From: Boothiomyces macroporosus
Taxonomy: Eukaryota > Chytridiomycota > Chytridiomycetes > Rhizophydiales > Terramycetaceae
DNA: 64,000 nt
Reading direction: 5' to 3'
NCBI GenBank assembly: GCA_027604185.1
Contig: JADGKB010000002.1
Location: 124,001-188,000, forward strand
Shown: piece by piece, positions 32,470-41,806 of the stretch
Layout of the letters: the number at the start of each line of letters is the position of its first letter
Position numbering within the stretch: the stretch's first letter is position 1
The notes under the pieces: generated by a model
What the model saw: the letters and a program-made list of their open reading frames with translations, nothing else
What the model was told of the DNA's origin: nothing
The model's database searches: none
Program-made: the position numbers and the translations under genes

Positions 32470-33709
32470 TCACAGAGTAGGGGACAGAGTCACCCTTCCT
32501 TCTAATAGGAGTGAAAACGACAGTCTAGTCTTGGAGCCATCAGTTCTTTGTACCGTTAAATCCCGATCACTAATATTTATCAGCTTCACTGTAAATTTGG
32601 TTCCGTTATCGAACAGGTAGGCCTTGTCATTCTTGCAATAGGGTATGCCTTTGATATACAACTTATCACCTCTAATTACGATTAGCGGTTTCTGTGTTTG
32701 CGTATCTATAACTGGATAATTACATGTTTTCAACACATTTTCATTGTTGATTGGCTCAAACAGGCAGTCAACAGGGATTTGCTAAAGTTAAAAAAATAAA
32801 TTACTCCGCTCAACATCCGCAAATCTTGCAGCGCTTCTTCCTCGGTTAGACCATAAATAGAGCTGGAAGGGAATCCAACTTTAAGTATCGGATGCCACTC
32901 GTTCATTTCCTGACGCTGTCTTCTGTGTTGAAAAATGGCATTTCGTTGAACTCAAATTAAGAAGAGATTACCTAGCGAGTTATAATGCGATTCCAATGCA
33001 GGAGTGTAACAGTTTCTATGTTTCCTAATGTCAGCTTCCTGCCTTCTTTTTCGTTTGTATACTTGCTCCAAGATTTCCCTTCGCTTGCATATCTTTCCAA
33101 GCTACAATGAGATATTGCTTACCATATAGTCAGTTTTAAGCTGTTGGACAGTGGCCTCATACTGGTTGATAGCTAATTGCTCTTGGTAACTTTTTTCTTG
33201 AAGCAAGTGCTGCAGTCTCTTCTTTTGCTGCTCTTCCATCTTTTGAAGTTGAGATACAAAATCAGGGTTGGTTCCTACTGTTAAACATTAGCCTACCGTT
33301 CTTTATCGATGCTTCCTCGGCTTCGATTTCCGCCATTCCTTCGTCGAATATCCTAGAGGTTAATTTACTGCTCTTTGAGGATTCAAATGAAATGAGCTTG
33401 GATATCTCTGGATATCTGCAACATTGTTTGAAATCCTGTTGATCCTACCTTTGCTTCATGCTGTTAAATGCATTTTCTATTCTGGAAAAAACTTGAAGTG
33501 CTTCTTGATGAGTGAGCTTGTAAGCTAAGGTTAGCTAGTAATTTACTCTTCTCTTCCTTTCCATTTGTAGTCTCTTTATCAGACTGGAGATCAAAGTCGT
33601 TACTCCACACTGAAGATAAAGGAGATGAAGTTATTGAAGCTTTCTGTTTAGCTGCTACCATTGACGGTGGTGAGAGAGATACCGGTGTCAGTTGTTTCTC
33701 TTTCAGCAT
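32470..33709 (-). CDS. SDS3: Sin3 deacetylase complex subunit Sds3
   Basis: Six introns: 33525-33546 (22), 33417-33449 (33), 33278-33296 (19), 33102-33122 (21), 32951-32971 (21) and 32782-32804 (23); 366 aa. The central coiled coil (NPDFVSQLQKMEEQQKKRL ... LAINQYEATVQQLKTDYM) and LEQVYKRKRRQEADIRKHR match the Sds3/SUDS3/BRMS1 dimerisation and Sin3-binding region. The C-terminal beta domain VIRGDKLYIKGIPYCKNDKA ... ISDRDLTVQRTDGSKTRLS aligns with the last ~70 residues of human SUDS3. Sds3 holds the Sin3-HDAC complex together and is needed for its deacetylase activity. Confidence 0.82.
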
Positions 33710-33929
33710 TTATTGCAAGTTAAGTTTTTCAATTTCAACAGACTTTTTTCAGAGGTCACCCAAGCCACAACTCTCCATCCATCTTGCCCAAGCTGAAGAA
33801 AAAGTACAAGATGAACTTTTTGGTTAATGAAACTAATTCTAATTAAAATTCAATATAAACATGGATGAGGGTGGAATAGAGTTTCCCCACTGGTATAATT
33901 ATTTTTTTTCTTTTTTTTTTCTATACAGA

Positions 33930-35090
33930 ATGACTATAGTCTCTTCGCTCTTTGGCGCAATTACCCCCGATGAAACAGTTAATTCGCTATTTTCCATTGA
34001 TACTACCCCACAGGAGACACAGTCTACTGAGAAGCCAAAGGAGGTAAAGAAAAAGGAAGAAAAGAAGGAAAAATCTACAGAGAAACCAGAGGGTAAAGTA
34101 GGAAAGAAAAAAGCAGAAAAGAAGGATAAAAAGGAAAAAAAGGAGGTCAAAGAAGAGGAAGAAAAGAAGGAAGATAGTGTGGAAATTACTCACGATGGCA
34201 GCTCTGATGAAGAAACTCCAAAATCCAATGGAACTGAAACAAGAAGGGAAAAGATCCAAAAAATCATTGAAAAGAATGAGCGTACAGTCTTTGTAGGTAA
34301 CTTGCCCATTACTGTCATTGAAAAGGTATCTTGGAATTAAACTAGGAACCAACAAAAGACTTGCAAAAGCTATTCAGCCAGTTTGGAAAATTGGAAAGCA
34401 TTAGATTCCGCTCTATTGTACGCATATTTAACATTAGGCGTTTTCTGAAAAGTTGCCAAGAAAGCAAGCATTCATCGCCAAGAAACTCCATGAAAAGAGA
34501 GAATCTCTAAATGCGTATATTGTGTTCAAGGAAAGTGAAGCTGCCAAGAAAGCGCTGTCCTTGAATGGCACAGTATTCATGGACCATCATATCAGAGTGG
34601 ATATTGCGGAAAAGAAGCAAGAAAAACAAAGAGACTCTAAACGGTGCGTGTTTATTGGGAACCTTCCTTTTGATATTGCTGATGAGCAAGTATGGGGCTT
34701 TTTCGAAGGCGTTGGTGAAATTGGTACTTAAAGATTAATTCAGAAAACGTAAGGTTAATTAGAGATCGTAAAACTAATGTTGGAAAAGGTTTCGGATATG
34801 TCCAATTCAAAGAAAGAGCTTCCGTAGTACTGGCTTTGAAATTAAATGATAATGAGCTTGAAGGACGAAAGCTTCGTGTAACTAGGGCAGTTGAATCTTT
34901 GGCTGACAAGTCTGAAAAGGCAACCAAAGTGGTAGAAGGTACCAGAGCCAAGAGAGATCACGGCATTAAGCTCAAAACCAAGCCAAAGGTCGGCAAGAAG
35001 AAGGCTGCTCCTGGCCAAGTAAAGAAAACCAGGGCACAAGTATTGGCAAAAAAGATTGGAAAGGCAGTCAGAACAGGAAAGAAATTGTAA
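33930..35090 (+). CDS. RBM34: Nucleolar RNA-binding protein RBM34 / Nop12
   Basis: Introns at 34326-34345, 34418-34437 and 34724-34743 (20 nt each); 366 aa. A Lys/Glu-rich N-terminus precedes two RRMs: TVFVGNLPITVIEK ... GKLESIRFRS ... NAYIVFKES, then CVFIGNLPFDIADEQV ... VGKGFGYVQFKE. The tail is Lys/Arg-rich (KVGKKKAAPGQVKKTRAQ). This is the Nop12/RBM34 layout; yeast Nop12 acts in 5.8S/25S pre-rRNA folding in the nucleolus. The frame is open upstream to an ATG at 33861, but the added residues are a Phe/Tyr-rich stretch I read as 5' UTR. Confidence 0.88.
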
Positions 35091-35203
35091 TTCTTAATAA
35101 AGCATATTTAAATTAGTGAGTATCATTATTTGCAATTCCATTTTGAACTTGATTTACCCTAAAATACTCGTTTATGTGAAACACGAATTTCTTAAACTGC
35201 GGT

Positions 35204-35275
35204 GGTTGCTTGGGAAAGTGGTTACTCCGTTCCCTTCACACGGGAAAGATCGCCGGTTCGAACCCGGCAGTGACC
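35204..35275 (+). tRNA. tRNA-Val (anticodon CAC)
   Basis: A complete cloverleaf of 72 nt without intron. The acceptor stem GGTTGCT pairs with AGTGACC; the anticodon stem TTCCC/GGGAA encloses loop TTCACAC with anticodon CAC; the T arm is GCCGG TTCGAAC CCGGC. The internal B box GGTTCGAAC is perfect. A run of T residues (TTTTTGATTTTTTT) starting about 4 nt downstream fits an RNA polymerase III terminator. It lies between the 3' ends of RBM34 and ALG14. The encoded CCA end is absent, as normal in eukaryotes. Confidence 0.93.
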
Positions 35276-35362
35276 ATCCTTTTTGATTTTTTTATATTCG
35301 TGTCGCCGCTTAGATTTAATAATAATGCATACATGCAACAAAGTAACGCAAAGTATATTAGT

Positions 35363-35963
35363 TTATATAAGCTTTCCATAATATTCAACTTTGGGATATT
35401 TTTCCTTTAGCTGTGGCCATTGAACGATAAATCTGGTTAATGAACAACTACCTATTCGCAATAAAATACAAGATCTTGCCGCTTAAGGAAAGCGATCTAA
35501 CTCGAGCAAAAGATTCAATGAATATAATCCTCGTTGAGCACAATAAAAACATTCTAAACATAAAAGCCAGCACACTAATTGGGACACAAGTTCCTGGTCC
35601 GTTACAAACTAGTAATGCTGGATCATATCTAAATAGTATATATACAGAGTAATATGCAGAGTACAGCGTTGTAAATGGCGTAGTAAGCCATGATTGACCT
35701 ACATTCCTACTCCTCGGTATTCGCAATAAAGTGTAACTTGGATCAAATTTCTGTAAATGTGCTTCAGACGAAGTATCTGAATCCGCCATTAGATATAAAA
35801 ACTTGTATTGCTGGAAATTGATATTTTTTAGTAACTTGAACATCTCTGTTGTATGACCGCCCGATCCTAATACTACTAGTATCGTGTTTGACTTTTCTCG
35901 CAGCGATGCAAACATTATAAATGTCATCATCAGGACCAAAACCAAAGCAACCCAAAAATCCAT
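35363..35963 (-). CDS. ALG14: UDP-GlcNAc transferase membrane subunit ALG14
   Basis: One intron (35433-35451, 19 nt); 193 aa from the ATG at 35963 (MDFWVALVLVLMMTF), which gives the expected N-terminal membrane anchor. The motif VVLGSGGHTTEMFKLL is the ALG14 signature; YDPALLVCNGPGTCVPIS and the terminal FIVQWPQLKEKYPKVEYYG match across the intron. ALG14 recruits cytosolic ALG13 to the ER to add the second GlcNAc to dolichol-PP-GlcNAc. The frame is open further upstream but that part lies antisense to the next gene. The divergent CCNDBP1-like start is 25 bp away. Confidence 0.92.
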
Positions 35964-35988
35964 TTTGGATTTCTTTTTTTTCTGAAAA

Positions 35989-36867
35989 ATGTTTGAAGAA
36001 TTAAAGACCTTGCAGGAATATTTAGAAAAGGACATCCATTCAATTAAACAGGAAAGCGAAAATGGAACGCTTCTCAACGCTGAAGAGATTAGTAATATTT
36101 CCAAAATGATTCATCATGAAATCACCACATATGCGCTTGCGAGAAAAGAAACGTCTTCCGAGAAGGCATTGAAACAAGCAACAGACTCTATTTTACTACA
36201 TATTAATTTATTGGTAACACATGCCTCTGGCACTGCCAATTCAATTGGTAAAGCGCTGAAATTGCACTTGTTGGAAAGCGCTTTGAATTTGGTAAATTCT
36301 TTACAAGCATTTGAAAATGAAGGGGATATAGATATCATGACTGGAGAAGTGTGGGAAAAATGCTTGGTTTTCCAGCAATTACCATCCTCAAACAGCCTGT
36401 ATGTTTTTGATTTGCTTTCTCAAGTGATTGAACTCTTGGACGATGCCGCAGCAGAAGCAAATGATATCATAGATGGAGAGTTACCAGAATTAGATGGATT
36501 ATCACTGGAAGAATCCAAACCTACTGATAAAGACAAGGAGTTTATCAAAAACAGTCAAGTACTGGTAAAGACCAGTATCCTGGTTTTGAAAAAGGCAAAA
36601 GCGGTATTGAAATCAAAAGATGAAGAATATATACTCAGGGCGGATAATATACTGGATTTAGCAAACAAATTCAGTGAAAAGGCTGATGACTTGATAAGCA
36701 GTCTATATTTACCAATCGACTATGAAGATGAATTGATTTTCGAATCGATAAATGGTCTTGAAAGTCATTGTATCGAACTGCTGGATATCCTTTCCCAAGA
36801 GAACTCTGAATGGGTTCAAATGTGTAGAGCGCAATTGGGAAAGGTCAAATCTAAACTTGAAAAATAA
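35989..36867 (+). CDS. CCNDBP1: Cyclin-D1-binding protein 1-like (GCIP family)
   Basis: Single exon, 292 aa, almost entirely helical. The segment MTGEVWEKCLVFQQLPSSN corresponds to the conserved VWxxCQQMPxxP block of CCNDBP1/GCIP, and LVKTSILVLKKAKAVLK and a C-terminal amphipathic helix fit the rest. In animals GCIP binds Grap2 and cyclin D; its role outside animals is unknown. The stop lies inside AATAAA, and the next gene's ATG follows only 9 nt later on the same strand, so the two transcripts must overlap or be co-transcribed. Confidence 0.68.
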   Translation: MFEELKTLQEYLEKDIHSIKQESENGTLLNAEEISNISKMIHHEITTYALARKETSSEKALKQATDSILLHINLLVTHASGTANSIGKALKLHLLESALNLVNSLQAFENEGDIDIMTGEVWEKCLVFQQLPSSNSLYVFDLLSQVIELLDDAAAEANDIIDGELPELDGLSLEESKPTDKDKEFIKNSQVLVKTSILVLKKAKAVLKSKDEEYILRADNILDLANKFSEKADDLISSLYLPIDYEDELIFESINGLESHCIELLDILSQENSEWVQMCRAQLGKVKSKLEK

Positions 36868-36876
36868 ACGCGTTTG

Positions 36877-38065
36877 ATGAAGTTTATCATTCTAATTGCC
36901 CTATCATATTCGTCAATAATCAAAAATATTTACAGTCTGGATAAATCTTTAGGTAGAAGAAGGTACGGCTCCTTTATCGCTTCAAAGTACAGCAAACGGG
37001 GCTCGAGTTTTAGTTTCAAAACAACCAGGTTCAATGTCGACCTGGAATGTAATTTCCCAGGGGATACAAATGCCACATGTATCAAAGTAATGAATACCCT
37101 GGAACATGGATTGAAATTATTGGAGCAATATGTATACCTTCCAGAACCAGTTACTGTTTTATCTCAGTATTATTCATTTTGTCCATCTTCAAACTCGTGC
37201 GATGTAGATAACGTACTTGGAATGGCCATGCCATCCACGATGATACAGCTGGAAGGCAGTGAGTTTGGTTTAGATCCAAAATTTCTGTATCCTCCTTCGT
37301 TAATCAAACAGTATTATCCAAACGATGAAAATATAACACAAATTGAGTATGATATCGTATCGGAATTCAACAGTGATTATAATTGGTATTTTTTGGGAGA
37401 TGAACAGGATTGGGGAGCCAGTCGTGCTGTAAATGGAGGTTTTAGCAATCAAACAACCCAGAAATCGTTTGAATTTCTATCAGGTATATTCAATCTAACC
37501 AGTTACGATGCACGAAATCATTCACGGTCTAGGATTTCTCTCATCTTGGGAATTATGGGATGAGCAAGGATTCACTGGATTCATGCCCTCATATCCAACA
37601 TATTCCAACGGAACCATCGATGGCATGCTGTATCCGTTCATATTCAACAAACTACTTGGGGATAATCTCAACAATGTTTGGATAAATGTATATTCAGAAG
37701 CAATAAGCCAAAGCTTGAACCATTCAATTATAACTAAATCATTTTTCAATCAAACGATAGGATACCAGATTAGCGAGTCGTTGATCCAGCTATTTGAAAC
37801 ACCATTTTCCACTAGTATCTGGTTCCCTTCTTGCACAACCATTCGTAATGCATTAATGTTTACTCCAAGCACGTTTTCTTCTGGAAGCACACTATCACAT
37901 GTAGATAATATTTACATTGGGGCTGACTACTTGATGAGACCAAATGCAATAGGTGGAGTATCATTTGACAAGAAAATTCCCAGTTATTACTCTGCAATGT
38001 TTAGTGACACACTGTTAGGTATTTTGCGTGGATTAGGATACATTACTCCCTGCATTTCAAAATAA
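36877..38065 (+). CDS. Secreted HExxH zinc metalloprotease-like protein
   Basis: One intron (37494-37512, 19 nt) just before the active site; 389 aa. The N-terminus MKFIILIALSYSSII is a signal peptide. The zinc motif VTMHEIIHGLGFLSSW (HExxHxxGF) lies at about residue 206. Several Cys residues and many N-glycosylation sequons (NAT, NIT, NQT, NLT, NHS) indicate a secreted protein. The motif and its surroundings resemble a family of secreted proteases in early-diverging fungi related to metzincins; a full HExxHxxGxxH with the third His is not obvious. Start chosen at the ATG 36877, nine bases after the previous stop. The stop TAA overlaps AATAAA. Confidence 0.65.
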
Positions 38066-38079
38066 AACCCAATAAATGT

Positions 38080-39605
38080 TTATTGATTGGACTTGTAGAG
38101 CATATTAATGCCGTGATTGATTAGTATTGTATACGCGTCTGGATCATTTGCACATAGCCCATATGTCTTGCCAGTACTATCTGCAGTCTCTTGACACTGG
38201 TGGCCATCTTCAACGCTTTGTAACAGCCACATTAAAGAGCCTGACATTCCCAGCTGTTGAATCAAGCTTTGAATTTGAGGGAAATCCGCCAATCTTTGAT
38301 TTCCTTTTACAATACCGTATTCTCCGACATATATCGGTTTGTTTACTTTTTGGGAAACAGTGTAGTGATCATTTATCCATCTTAGAGTATTTGTCAATAG
38401 GTCAGGTTCATTTGAAGAGTTCCATTGATCTAAATATGAATGAAACGACAAAATATCAATATTCTGTAGAGCTGCATTCCTTTCAAAATCATTTACGCCA
38501 TTAAACATGGTCCAGAGTGGGAAGCCAATGTAGCCTGTTCTAAAATGATTATTATCGAAAAAGCCCTGATTTTAACTGTCTTTATACCTCGTCACCAATT
38601 GAAACCAGATGATTTGTATCGATTGACTTGATATAGGCACTCATTTCATCAATCCAATTTGTAATGGTACCACTATTGCAGCTACCAGGTAGCGACAGTC
38701 CTGAACCAGTGCATCTGAATTCATTGCCCAATTCCCAAGCAAGAATCGTTGGATCATCTTTGTATGCTATCCCCGTAATCGTGTAGTTTCTGGTTAGCAC
38801 ATGATTAATCCATCTCTTGAATTGAGATTTTATATTTTCTTGTGTGTAGAAATCAGAATGGAATTTAAAAACACTGTTTGAGAATTTGGCCACATAGAAA
38901 TCAATTCCTCCGAAATCAGACCAATTATTGGTTAAAGTAAGGATTAATTTTACTCCAGCAAGCTGTGCTTGATGAATTACTGCATCCATTCTACCTAAAC
39001 CTGTGTTTGTATCATCATTAAAGACCAATTCGCCGTTTTGACTGTCAGTAAAGTGAACATTCTGGGTGCATCCGATACCATCACAAAAACTAGATTAGTG
39101 TGTATTACCACCAGGTGCGGATCACAGAAGAACGAACTCTGACTGCATCCTGGAAATAAGTAGGCAAATCAGACTGTGGTACATAGAATAGTCTGTAGAT
39201 ATTCGACCCACCAAAGTAAAATGGTTTACCATTAAGAGTAATTGGAGTCCCTTCTGTCTTTGCAAACAAGCTCATTTGGTCAGGAGTCAGCAATCTAGAT
39301 GGTGGCTGTGGTACAATCTTTCCCGCAACAATCCCACAGACTATTCCTGGAGTCGTAGAATTCCCAGCATCAGCAAAGGTGGCATTTCCTGATTTCATCC
39401 AGCAAGTCCCTCCAACATCAGGGACCCAAGCATAATGTATGCATGAAGCTGTGGCAAGACATTTTTAGCAGCACAGTGTTTCTGGAACATTAGCGTGTTG
39501 GAAATCACCTTGGTTTGGAAAATCACAGCCAGGCGATTCAGTATATTGACTAGCGGCCAATTGAAAGAATAGATGAAGCATGTAGAAGGGTAGAATTGTC
39601 TGCAT
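38080..39605 (-). CDS. Secreted GH5 endo-beta-mannanase with N-terminal Apple-like module, interrupted by in-frame TAA
   Basis: Introns at 39090-39108 and 38566-38587 (19 and 22 nt). The signal peptide is MQTILPFYMLHLFFQLAAS. A Cys-rich module follows (GTCWMKSG; KCLATASC), resembling PAN/Apple or carbohydrate-binding Cys modules. The GH5_7 barrel has the acid/base Glu in WELGNEFRC (NEPRC is more usual) and the nucleophile in YVGEYGIVK. Such enzymes cut beta-mannan in plant or algal walls. At 39465-39467 an in-frame TAA falls between CC and KC of the Cys module while the frame continues cleanly on both sides. This may be a nonsense mutation, readthrough, base error, or part of a longer intron. 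Confidence 0.75.
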
Positions 39606-39652
39606 TTATTCTTACTATCCTTTTGAATATAAGAAAAAGAATGTATTAGCAA

Positions 39653-40144
39653 TTAATAATTTTCTTCTGTGTCATCTAACTCTGGTTCTAGTTCAACATT
39701 TTCTTCAAAATCGAAATCAGGAACAGGCGGTCGTGCAAGTGGTTTGGTTACTATAAATGACAATCCTGTTCTATTGGTACTAAAAATATTATTAAACTGA
39801 TTATCAATAGCATTTAAAACATGTTGAAGCAAGACTTGGGTATGAAGTTTAACTGCTCTATCTCCAAACAAACCAGCAACATCACAATGATAGTATGCCG
39901 AAGTTTGTTTTGCAGAAGTTCTCCAAGTAATAGTCACTGCTACACCCAGAACTTGATGAGTAAGTTGTCTATTAGCGATTTGTCTGTAAATGGCTTTCCT
40001 GATTTCATCTCCAGTTGCAGTGTCTGGCTGATTTGAAACTTTTAAATTGAGAATATGAGTAACATTTCCTCCTTGTCTTAAAACATTCTTGATGTCATTT
40101 AATAGAAATGGCTGTTTTCCATTCATATTAATATTAATATTCAT
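39653..40144 (-). CDS. Orphan protein with acidic tail
   Basis: Single exon, 163 aa from the ATG at 40142-40144 (MNININMNGKQPFLLNDI). The N-terminal ~125 residues look folded (VLGVAVTITWRTSAKQTSAY, then YHCDVAGLFGDRAVKLH). The C-terminus is Pro/Asp/Glu-rich (DFDFEENVELEPELDD). I recognise no family. The region around it, with a second orphan ORF and a 1-kb gene-poor stretch, differs from the rest of the window, so an acquired or mobile origin is possible but unproven. No intron is needed. Confidence 0.5.
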   Translation of the reverse strand: MNININMNGKQPFLLNDIKNVLRQGGNVTHILNLKVSNQPDTATGDEIRKAIYRQIANRQLTHQVLGVAVTITWRTSAKQTSAYYHCDVAGLFGDRAVKLHTQVLLQHVLNAIDNQFNNIFSTNRTGLSFIVTKPLARPPVPDFDFEENVELEPELDDTEENY

Positions 40145-40247
40145 TAAAAAAAGAATAAGTTGACAACTTGAAAAGTTATTTTGATCTACTCCGCCACGAA
40201 TTTGGGGTTTCAAATCGCTACTTTTTTTGTTTGCAAAACTCTTTATC

Positions 40248-40502
40248 TTACACTATAAAATTTACAAACCCTTTCTTATAAACTCTAATTATTTCTAATA
40301 TGCCTATAAGAAAGGGTTTATTAACATCCAAAAGTTTGTAAAAATTAGGGTATTCTCGTGTGACGTTAAAAACAGTTAAAGGTTGAAAAAAATGTCGAGT
40401 CTTCAAATCTAAATTTGTATCATTCAAAGCATTAATGTAAGGTACACCTGATGGTAAATTGATATTATTGAAAAGGTACTTGAATGTAACCTGTACATTC
40501 AT
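40248..40502 (-). CDS. Orphan small ORF, 84 aa
   Basis: ATG-started frame (MNVQVTFKYLFNNINLPSG; later HFFQPLTVFNVTREYPNFYK). It ends at 40248 and contains a 15-bp perfect inverted repeat. It may be a separate gene, an upstream exon of the orphan gene at 39653-40144, or a chance frame in AT-rich DNA. Confidence 0.35.
   Translation of the reverse strand: MNVQVTFKYLFNNINLPSGVPYINALNDTNLDLKTRHFFQPLTVFNVTREYPNFYKLLDVNKPFLIGILEIIRVYKKGFVNFIV
40266..40319. repeat. 15-bp perfect inverted repeat
   Basis: Arms AAACCCTTTCTTATA (40266-40280) and TATAAGAAAGGGTTT (40305-40319) are exact reverse complements separated by 24 nt, so the region can form a stable hairpin. It falls within the orphan ORF at 40248-40502. 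No flanking target duplication was noticed. Confidence 0.85.
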
Positions 40503-41520
40503 TACTTGGTCATCTCACGTGATCAAAATGTCAATGTTCAGGTCGAGATACAAATGTACACACGTGAGACCAATCACTGTATCCAATACTTGACTATCAA
40601 GCAGATCTTGCATTTGGACCAAGAGGAAACGAGGACCAATACTTTTTTACCAGACAGCTTATAAAGACTTGAAACGTGAAATATATTCTGGAATACCAAT
40701 CACATGCTGGAGGACTTTTCAGATGTATTTATCATTTGATATTAAATACACTTCCTAATACATGATAGCCTGCCAAAATTAATGCCGAGTTCAAGGGAAG
40801 CTAAAGCCCACATGGCGTTGACAGGATTTTTTGATTGTCATTTTGAATCCACATTACTCAAAATCATCAAGAATTCTAGAATAAAAAGTTGAACTAAATT
40901 CTACAACAAAATTAAACGGATTTAAAACCAGAATGCAATTGCTCTCTTCATTTTAAATATCAATTTTTTTATCCCCTTTCTAATCGTAAGATTTTGCATT
41001 TTTATGCAACGCCATTTCGGCTCATCAGGTGGATTGACGCCAATAATCTTTCCCACAAAAGAATGAAGCGCATACAATTTCAATCCAACCCAACGATATT
41101 TGAGACTTATAGTAATCAGGACTACGACAGAACCAGCTGCGAGGAAACTAAATTAACGTACCAAATAGCATATGAAATAAGTACGCTTTACTAATCTAGT
41201 GAAACTAAGGACAGAATTGAAATATGATTATAAAAGAAAGGATTCAGCGATAGAGCTTACTGTAGAATAAATCTTAATATCACCATATTCATTTTCCATT
41301 ACAGTCTTGATTACTTGATGCCGTTCACGTACCCTCTCTTCTGTCCAACTCTATCCCTCCCTTCCCCGTTACTTGAATCTTTTCCTTTTTCGTGAAATGC
41401 ATCTCCTATATTCTCAAACTAAACAGGTAGTTCATATAATCGGAAAGCCAGTCCATAAACAACCAAGACAAATCATCCTCGCATTCTTATTAATAATCGC
41501 TTTATTTAAATTAATATAAA
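40503..41520. other. 1-kb gene-poor interval
   Basis: This is by far the longest stretch without a supported gene; elsewhere gaps are usually under 200 bp. The only frame of note (40994-41194, plus strand) has an unstructured composition and I do not call it. Spliceosomal U2 and U6 snRNA landmarks were looked for by eye and not seen. Other structured RNAs cannot be excluded. Confidence 0.4.
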
Positions 41521-41787
41521 TCATTTCCTCTTGTTATTCTTGTGTTTTCGCTTGTACTCGACCGTCAATTCCTGCTTATTCTCATTCCATTTCTCTAGAT
41601 AATTTTCAGTCTTTTCAAATACTTTGTATTCTGTAGGCAAAATAAAGAATTTCTGGGTTGTCTTTAAATCTGCAAATAAATCAATCTTTTTCGGTTCTTG
41701 CCCGAACCCAAAAATTGTTTCTTGTTTCTGATTCAGACTCTCTGTGAACAAGGCTTTTAAATTTGTGTTTAGTTTAACAGTTTCCAT
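41521..41787 (-). CDS. Protein equivalent to the C-terminal end of NOL8
   Basis: Single exon, 88 aa, starting METVKLNTNLKALFTES. The pattern LKALF...IFGFG...TTQKFFILP...LEKWNENKQELTVEYK, with basic end KRKHKNNKRK, parallels the last ~100 residues of NOL8-family proteins (FxFF-type motifs, then a W...L...KxxHK-Ala-xR ending). The adjacent divergent gene encodes the N-terminal NOL8 RRM part. I infer that one ancestral nucleolar protein is made here from two genes. The initiating ATGs are 19 bp apart. The similarity is short, so the identification is tentative. Confidence 0.5.
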   Translation of the reverse strand: METVKLNTNLKALFTESLNQKQETIFGFGQEPKKIDLFADLKTTQKFFILPTEYKVFEKTENYLEKWNENKQELTVEYKRKHKNNKRK

Positions 41788-41806
41788 TTTTTCTTTTTTT
41801 TTCAAA

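Noticed and set aside
33861..33929. Upstream ATG giving RBM34 a Phe/Tyr-rich N-terminal extension
   Set aside because: The extension is encoded by a T-rich tract typical of a pyrimidine-rich 5' leader; the ATG at 33930 begins the normal protein.
39395..39652. 85-codon minus-strand frame at the mannanase 5' end
   Set aside because: It overlaps the signal peptide and Cys module in another frame; the frame with MQTILPFYMLH and conserved cysteines is the coding one.
40994..41194. 66-codon plus-strand frame in the gene desert
   Set aside because: No signal, domain or intron context; composition matches chance in A/T-rich DNA.
40503..41520. snRNA or other classical RNA gene in the gene desert
   Set aside because: Landmarks of U2 and U6 snRNA were looked for by eye and not found; a covariance-model search would be needed to exclude others.
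41744..41806. Upstream extension of the NOL8-like RRM gene (Phe-rich N-terminus)
   Set aside because: It starts at a non-ATG codon and is the antisense of the divergent small gene; the ATG at 41807 is the natural start.
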